Of a DNA stretch of 24,540 nt, positions 21,702 through 24,540 are shown piece after piece. The notes below the pieces were generated by a model that was not told the DNA's origin, searched no databases, and saw nothing but the letters and a program-made list of their open reading frames with translations. The stretch lies in the NCBI GenBank assembly GCA_005880055.1, contig VBJS01000001.1, forward strand, positions 1 through 24,540, written 5' to 3'. Position 1 is the first letter of the stretch; the number at the start of each line of letters is the position of its first letter. The DNA comes from Chloroflexota bacterium (GTDB lineage: Bacteria > Chloroflexota > Dehalococcoidia > SM23-28-2 > RBG-16-64-32). The position numbers and the translations under genes are program-made.

Positions 21702-22160
21702 CCACGGAAGCCACAGAAGACGCTGAAAACTTCCGGGACTCACTTGAGTCGACACGATCGGTGAGCTAACGAACAGTAGCTTTATGTCATCCTGAGCGAG
21801 ATGCCTCCTGCAAACCCGCAAATTGCTGCTTCGGGAAGGGATCTGGAGGCTGGGGCGGGGAGTGAACGACCTCTGTCTCTTTTCGCCGGCCGCCCGAACC
21901 ACCACCCACCAGGCCCGAGATTCCTTCGCGAAGAGGCTCAAGGTTTGCGGTTGGTGTGCTGCTCAGAATGACAACGGCCGGACGGCTTCGGTTTGCGAGC
22001 GCTGCGCTGCTCCGAGTGACCCGTTTGCGGGGCGCCGTTCACTCCCCACCACCGCCTCAGGGTCCCTTCCCGAAGTTGCGCTAGGCCGTTCACAGTCCCA
22101 ACGGCGGTCAGGATGACATGGCTGGGACTGTGGGAAATTGGGGCCGCAGAGGAGGTCGTC
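21702..22160. repeat. Repeat-rich intergenic region with four TGTCATYCYGAG-like elements
   Basis: This gene-free 459-bp gap holds one forward copy TGTCATCCTGAGC (21785-21797) and three inverted copies: GCTCAGAATGACA (21961-21973), GCTCCGAGTGAC (22009-22020) and GGTCAGGATGACA (22106-22118). The first and second face each other across 189 bp and could fold as a long element. A Pro/Thr-like open frame runs through it but has no homology or ribosome site. It is the longest non-coding stretch in the window and lies between two acyl-CoA genes. Confidence 0.6.
22091..22132 (+). other. Perfect 10-bp inverted repeat just upstream of acyl-CoA dehydrogenase 3
   Basis: CACAGTCCCA (22091-22100) and TGGGACTGTG (22123-22132) flank 22 bp that include a GGTCAGGATGACA repeat. 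The element ends 28 bp before the ATG at 22161, so it could be an RNA hairpin in the leader, a repeat terminus, or an operator with arms 32 bp apart. Confidence 0.45.
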
Positions 22161-23311
22161 ATGGACTACCGCTTTTCGGTTGACGAAGACGCGTTCCGCG
22201 GCGAGGTCAAAGAGTTCCTGCGGGGCGCGATCCCGGAGGACTGGGACTACGACCCGTTCGAGCTGACGGGTGAAACCTGGGACTTCGCGAAGGAGTTCAC
22301 GAAGAAGCTGGCCTCGAAGGGATGGGTGGCACCGGCCTGGCCGAAGGAGTACGGCGGCCAGGGCATGGGCTACATGAAGCAGGTGGTGCTGTCCGAGGAG
22401 CTGGCCTACAGCCGGGCCCCGAATACAGCCCTCATCGGCGTTACTTACGCCGGCCCTACGATAATCGTCTACGGAAACGAGGAGCAGAAGCAGCAGTTCA
22501 TCCCCGGCATCACCTCCGGCGATATCGTGTGGTGCCAGGGATACTCGGAGCGGAACGCCGGCTCGGACATCGCCTGGCTCCAGAGGCGGGCGGTGCGCGA
22601 CGGCGACGACTACGTGATCCTAACTGGTGCTTCTTCCTGGCTCGGACAGACGCGGACGCGCCGAAACACAAGGGGATCAGCTACTTCATCACGCCAATGG
22701 ACGCTCCGGGCATCAGCGTGAGGCCGCTGGTGAACATGGCCGGCGAGCACGTGTTCAACGAGATCATCTTCGACAACGTGCGGGTGCCCCGGAAGTACCT
22801 GGTGGGGGAGGAGAACCGCGGCTGGTACATCGGCATGACAACCCTGGACTTCGAGCGCTCGAACATTTCGTCGGCGGCGCAGCAGCGCCGGACGCTCGAG
22901 CAGCTGGTGGAATACGTGAAGGAACAAGGATCAGGAAACAAGAAACACGCGCACGTGAACGGTGCCGGGAATGGCGTGAAGCCCAAGCTGGCGGAGCTGA
23001 CGATCGAGAACGAGGTGGGGCGGTATCTATCGTACCGCGTGGCCTCGATGCAGGAGCGGGGGCAGATCCCGAACTACGAATCGTCGGCGGCGAAGGTGTA
23101 CCACTCGGAATACGGGCAACGGCTGGCGGGGGCGGGGCTGAAGATGATGGGGCTGTTCGGTCAGCTCCGCGAGGGATCGAAGCACGCCCGGCTGCGCGGC
23201 CGCTTCGCGCGGACGTACCTGACGAGCGTGGGCAGCACGATTGCGGCGGGGACGAGCGAGATCCAGCGGGGGATCATCGCGCAGCGCGGCCTGGGGCTGA
23301 GCCGGATCTAG
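22161..23311 (+). pseudogene. Acyl-CoA dehydrogenase 3, interrupted by a short deletion and frameshift
   Basis: The frame from ATG 22161 (AGGAGG six bases upstream) encodes the N-terminal domain and the FAD motif 'CQGYSERNAGSDIAWLQ' up to 'DGDDYVI' at 22619. Homology then jumps to another frame from about 22622 ('NWCFFLARTDADAPKHKG') and runs to the stop at 23311, ending 'GTSEIQRGIIAQRGLGLSRI'. Compared with paralogue 2, the 13 residues 'NGQKIWTSGAQFS' are missing and two bases remain, a net loss of 37 nt. If real, the 202-residue product stopping at 22721 would lack half the fold. The 'NGQKIW' strand is part of the conserved middle domain, so function would be lost. The catalytic Glu position is Ala ('TIAAGTSE') as in paralogue 2. 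The remaining sequence is otherwise well preserved, so either the lesion is recent or it is an assembly error. Confidence 0.8.
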
Positions 23312-23337
23312 GTGCTAGGTTCTAGAGCTTCGTAGCA

Positions 23338-23553
23338 ATGAGTGAGCAGCGCGAGAGACTATATCGCAGCCGCGACCAGAAGATGATCGCGGGCGTGCTT
23401 GGTGGCATGGGCGAGCACTGGAACGTAGATCCCTCGATCATGCGGATCGTCTACGTGGTGCTGACCATCCTTTCGGGCGTGGTTCCCGGGATCATCCTGT
23501 ACGCGCTGATGGTGATCATCGTCCCGGCTGAGCCGCGCCGGGCGCGTGAGTAG
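23338..23553 (+). CDS. PspC-domain small membrane protein
   Basis: The 71-residue protein has a cytosolic basic start 'MSEQRERLYRSRDQKMIAGV', the PspC signature 'LGGMGEHWNVDPSIMRIVYV' and one or two hydrophobic segments ('VVLTILSGVVPGIILYALMV'), ending 'IIVPAEPRRARE'. PspC-type proteins sense envelope stress in enteric bacteria; stand-alone copies in other phyla are of unknown role. It starts 26 nt after the acyl-CoA dehydrogenase 3 stop and may be co-transcribed. I see no strong ribosome site before ATG 23338. Confidence 0.88.
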   Translation: MSEQRERLYRSRDQKMIAGVLGGMGEHWNVDPSIMRIVYVVLTILSGVVPGIILYALMVIIVPAEPRRARE

Positions 23554-23587
23554 CGCGCCGGGGCAAGCCGTCAGATTGAGAGCAGTT

Positions 23588-24358
23588 TCAGGCGCTCGAG
23601 GATTTACCGGCCAGGATGTCCCGGTACAGCAGCTCCGTCTCTTCTGAGGGCACGGCCCCGATCTCGCGGCAGAGCGCATCACGGAAGGTCTCGTATTGAC
23701 GGTGTGCCTTCTGGCGGCTGCCGGCCTCGGCGTAAAGGCGCATCATTAATCGATTAGCTTCTTCATCCAGGGGATCGGCCTGGAGCAGATGTTGGAGACG
23801 TTCGAACGCCAGTTCGAGTTTCCCCGCGGCGGCGTAGAGCTGGCTCAGCTCAATTAGTAGCTCATTATGCAGGTCCCGCAGCTCCCGGCGTGGCCCCTCG
23901 GTCCATTCCTCGTAGCGATCCTCCACCAGCAAGTCTCCCCCGTAACAGGCGATGGCTTGCTCGTAAAGATCAAGCCTCTCTTGAGAAGAGCGGGCCGCCC
24001 TTGCGCAAGAACGGAATTCGTCGATGTCCAGAGAGATCTCCGGCGAAAGGACCACCATATCATCGGCGACCGTGACAACAGGCTGTGTTACGCGTCGCGC
24101 TGCGAACTCCGTACGCAGATCAAAGAGGATCTTACGCAGGTTCGCAGATGCAGCGGACGGGTTGAGGCGGGCCCAAAAGGCATCGAGGACCTGCTCGCGA
24201 TGGAGATAGCGGTCGCGCTGGATGGCCAGGAGCTTAAGGAGCGCTTTGGCGTTGCGGTGGTGCCACGCCTGGTCGATGATCAAGTCGCTACCGGCGCGCA
24301 CTTCAAAACGGCCCAGCAGAAACATGCGCAGCCCGGCGTCGACGGTTTGCACCTTCAC
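23588..24358 (-). CDS. SARP/AfsR-like transcriptional activator with BTAD domain
   Basis: The 256-residue protein begins with an OmpR-like winged-helix domain (about 10-100: 'LRMFLLGRFEVRAGSDLI', 'HHRNAKALLKLLAIQRDRYL', 'REQVLDAFWARLNPSAASAN', 'LRKILFDLR'). A bacterial transcriptional activation domain of TPR-like helices follows (about 105-250: 'LDIDEFRSCARAA', 'YGGDLLVEDRYEEW', 'LADPLDEEANRLMMRLYAEA'-type repeats, 'FRDALCREIGAVPSEETELL'). The layout matches stand-alone BTAD regulators, which bind direct heptameric repeats near promoters and activate secondary or specialised metabolism. The target is unknown. The longest frame starts at GTG 24358; GTG 24352 has better spacing from GAGG, and ATG 24325 is also possible. 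It is convergent with the PspC-like gene. Confidence 0.85.
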   Translation of the reverse strand: MKVQTVDAGLRMFLLGRFEVRAGSDLIIDQAWHHRNAKALLKLLAIQRDRYLHREQVLDAFWARLNPSAASANLRKILFDLRTEFAARRVTQPVVTVADDMVVLSPEISLDIDEFRSCARAARSSQERLDLYEQAIACYGGDLLVEDRYEEWTEGPRRELRDLHNELLIELSQLYAAAGKLELAFERLQHLLQADPLDEEANRLMMRLYAEAGSRQKAHRQYETFRDALCREIGAVPSEETELLYRDILAGKSSSA

Positions 24359-24407
24359 ACCTCGACCAAGCGGCCGGCGCTCAGGGATGGGTTCGAAGGC
24401 TGCGTTG

Positions 24408-24435
24408 TATATACTTCCCCCTCAAAAAACGCTAA
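24408..24435 (-). promoter_or_regulatory. Candidate promoter of the BTAD regulator gene
   Basis: On the minus strand TTAGCG (24435-24430), a 16-bp spacer, then TATATA (24413-24408), within a locally AT-rich stretch (24405-24480) that stands out from the GC-rich background. The leader to GTG 24358 would be about 43 nt. No gene is visible from here to the right edge. Confidence 0.4.
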
Positions 24436-24540
24436 CACCAGCATACAACAGGTTGAAGAAAATCACAAAAACGCACGAGAAGAGTCGGGAAGAACGCTCA
24501 AAGAACACCGGGTGAACGGCGGACGGTTAAAGCACGGCCG

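Noticed and set aside
21823..22116. A 97-residue frame in the gap before acyl-CoA dehydrogenase 3
   Set aside because: It is composed of the intergenic repeats, has no ribosome site and no recognisable motif.

Overview
This is a GC-rich bacterial chromosome fragment with short intergenic gaps, GTG and TTG starts, clear AGGAGG ribosome sites on many genes and several apparently leaderless ones. The gene mix (three paralogous acyl-CoA dehydrogenases, a crotonyl-CoA carboxylase/reductase-like enzyme, a DUF5679-type mini zinc ribbon, a PIG-V-like membrane mannosyltransferase, a BTAD regulator, Thr/Pro-rich secreted proteins) suggests an environmental Chloroflexota (Dehalococcoidia-like) or, less likely, an actinobacterium. 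That placement is inference. I see no rRNA, tRNA, CRISPR array, transposase or phage gene.

Layout. 1-4.4 kb: the 5' end of an HpcH/HpaI-type aldolase, a membrane mannosyltransferase and a small secreted helical protein, all on the minus strand. Divergent from them is an OmpR-type response regulator/histidine kinase pair. 4.4-7.8 kb: a two-domain VOC protein, a 47-residue zinc ribbon, a LOG-family gene broken by a deletion, and dinB. 7.9-11.2 kb: a PEP-utilising swivel-domain protein, a flavin-reductase-like protein and a flavodiiron-like metallo-beta-lactamase. 11.3-13.2 kb: acyl-CoA dehydrogenase 1, a repeat-containing spacer and a small secreted acidic protein with a duplicated motif. 13.3-16.7 kb: a minus-strand operon of PAS histidine kinase, single-domain response regulator and UbiB/ABC1 kinase. 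17-20.2 kb: acyl-CoA dehydrogenase 2 and a secreted M23-VWA fusion. 20.4-23.6 kb: the carboxylase/reductase, a repeat-rich spacer, a broken acyl-CoA dehydrogenase 3 and a PspC-domain protein. 23.6-24.4 kb: a SARP/BTAD-like regulator.

Two themes stand out. The first is a putative envelope regulon. The promoter regions of the response regulator (2.3 kb), the divergent secreted protein (2.2 kb) and the distant small acidic secreted protein (13.2 kb) share one geometry: TTAA cores on an 11-bp grid, then exactly 11 nt, then a -10-like hexamer. This suggests the regulator at 2378 controls itself and both small exported proteins. The second is acyl-CoA metabolism: three acyl-CoA dehydrogenases plus the enoyl-CoA carboxylase/reductase, with lineage-specific paralogue expansion and one paralogue interrupted. 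Two genes (LOG family, acyl-CoA dehydrogenase 3) carry short internal deletions with frameshifts, which are either real pseudogenisation or assembly errors. Six copies of a short TGTCATYCYGAG-like repeat sit in two intergenic regions.
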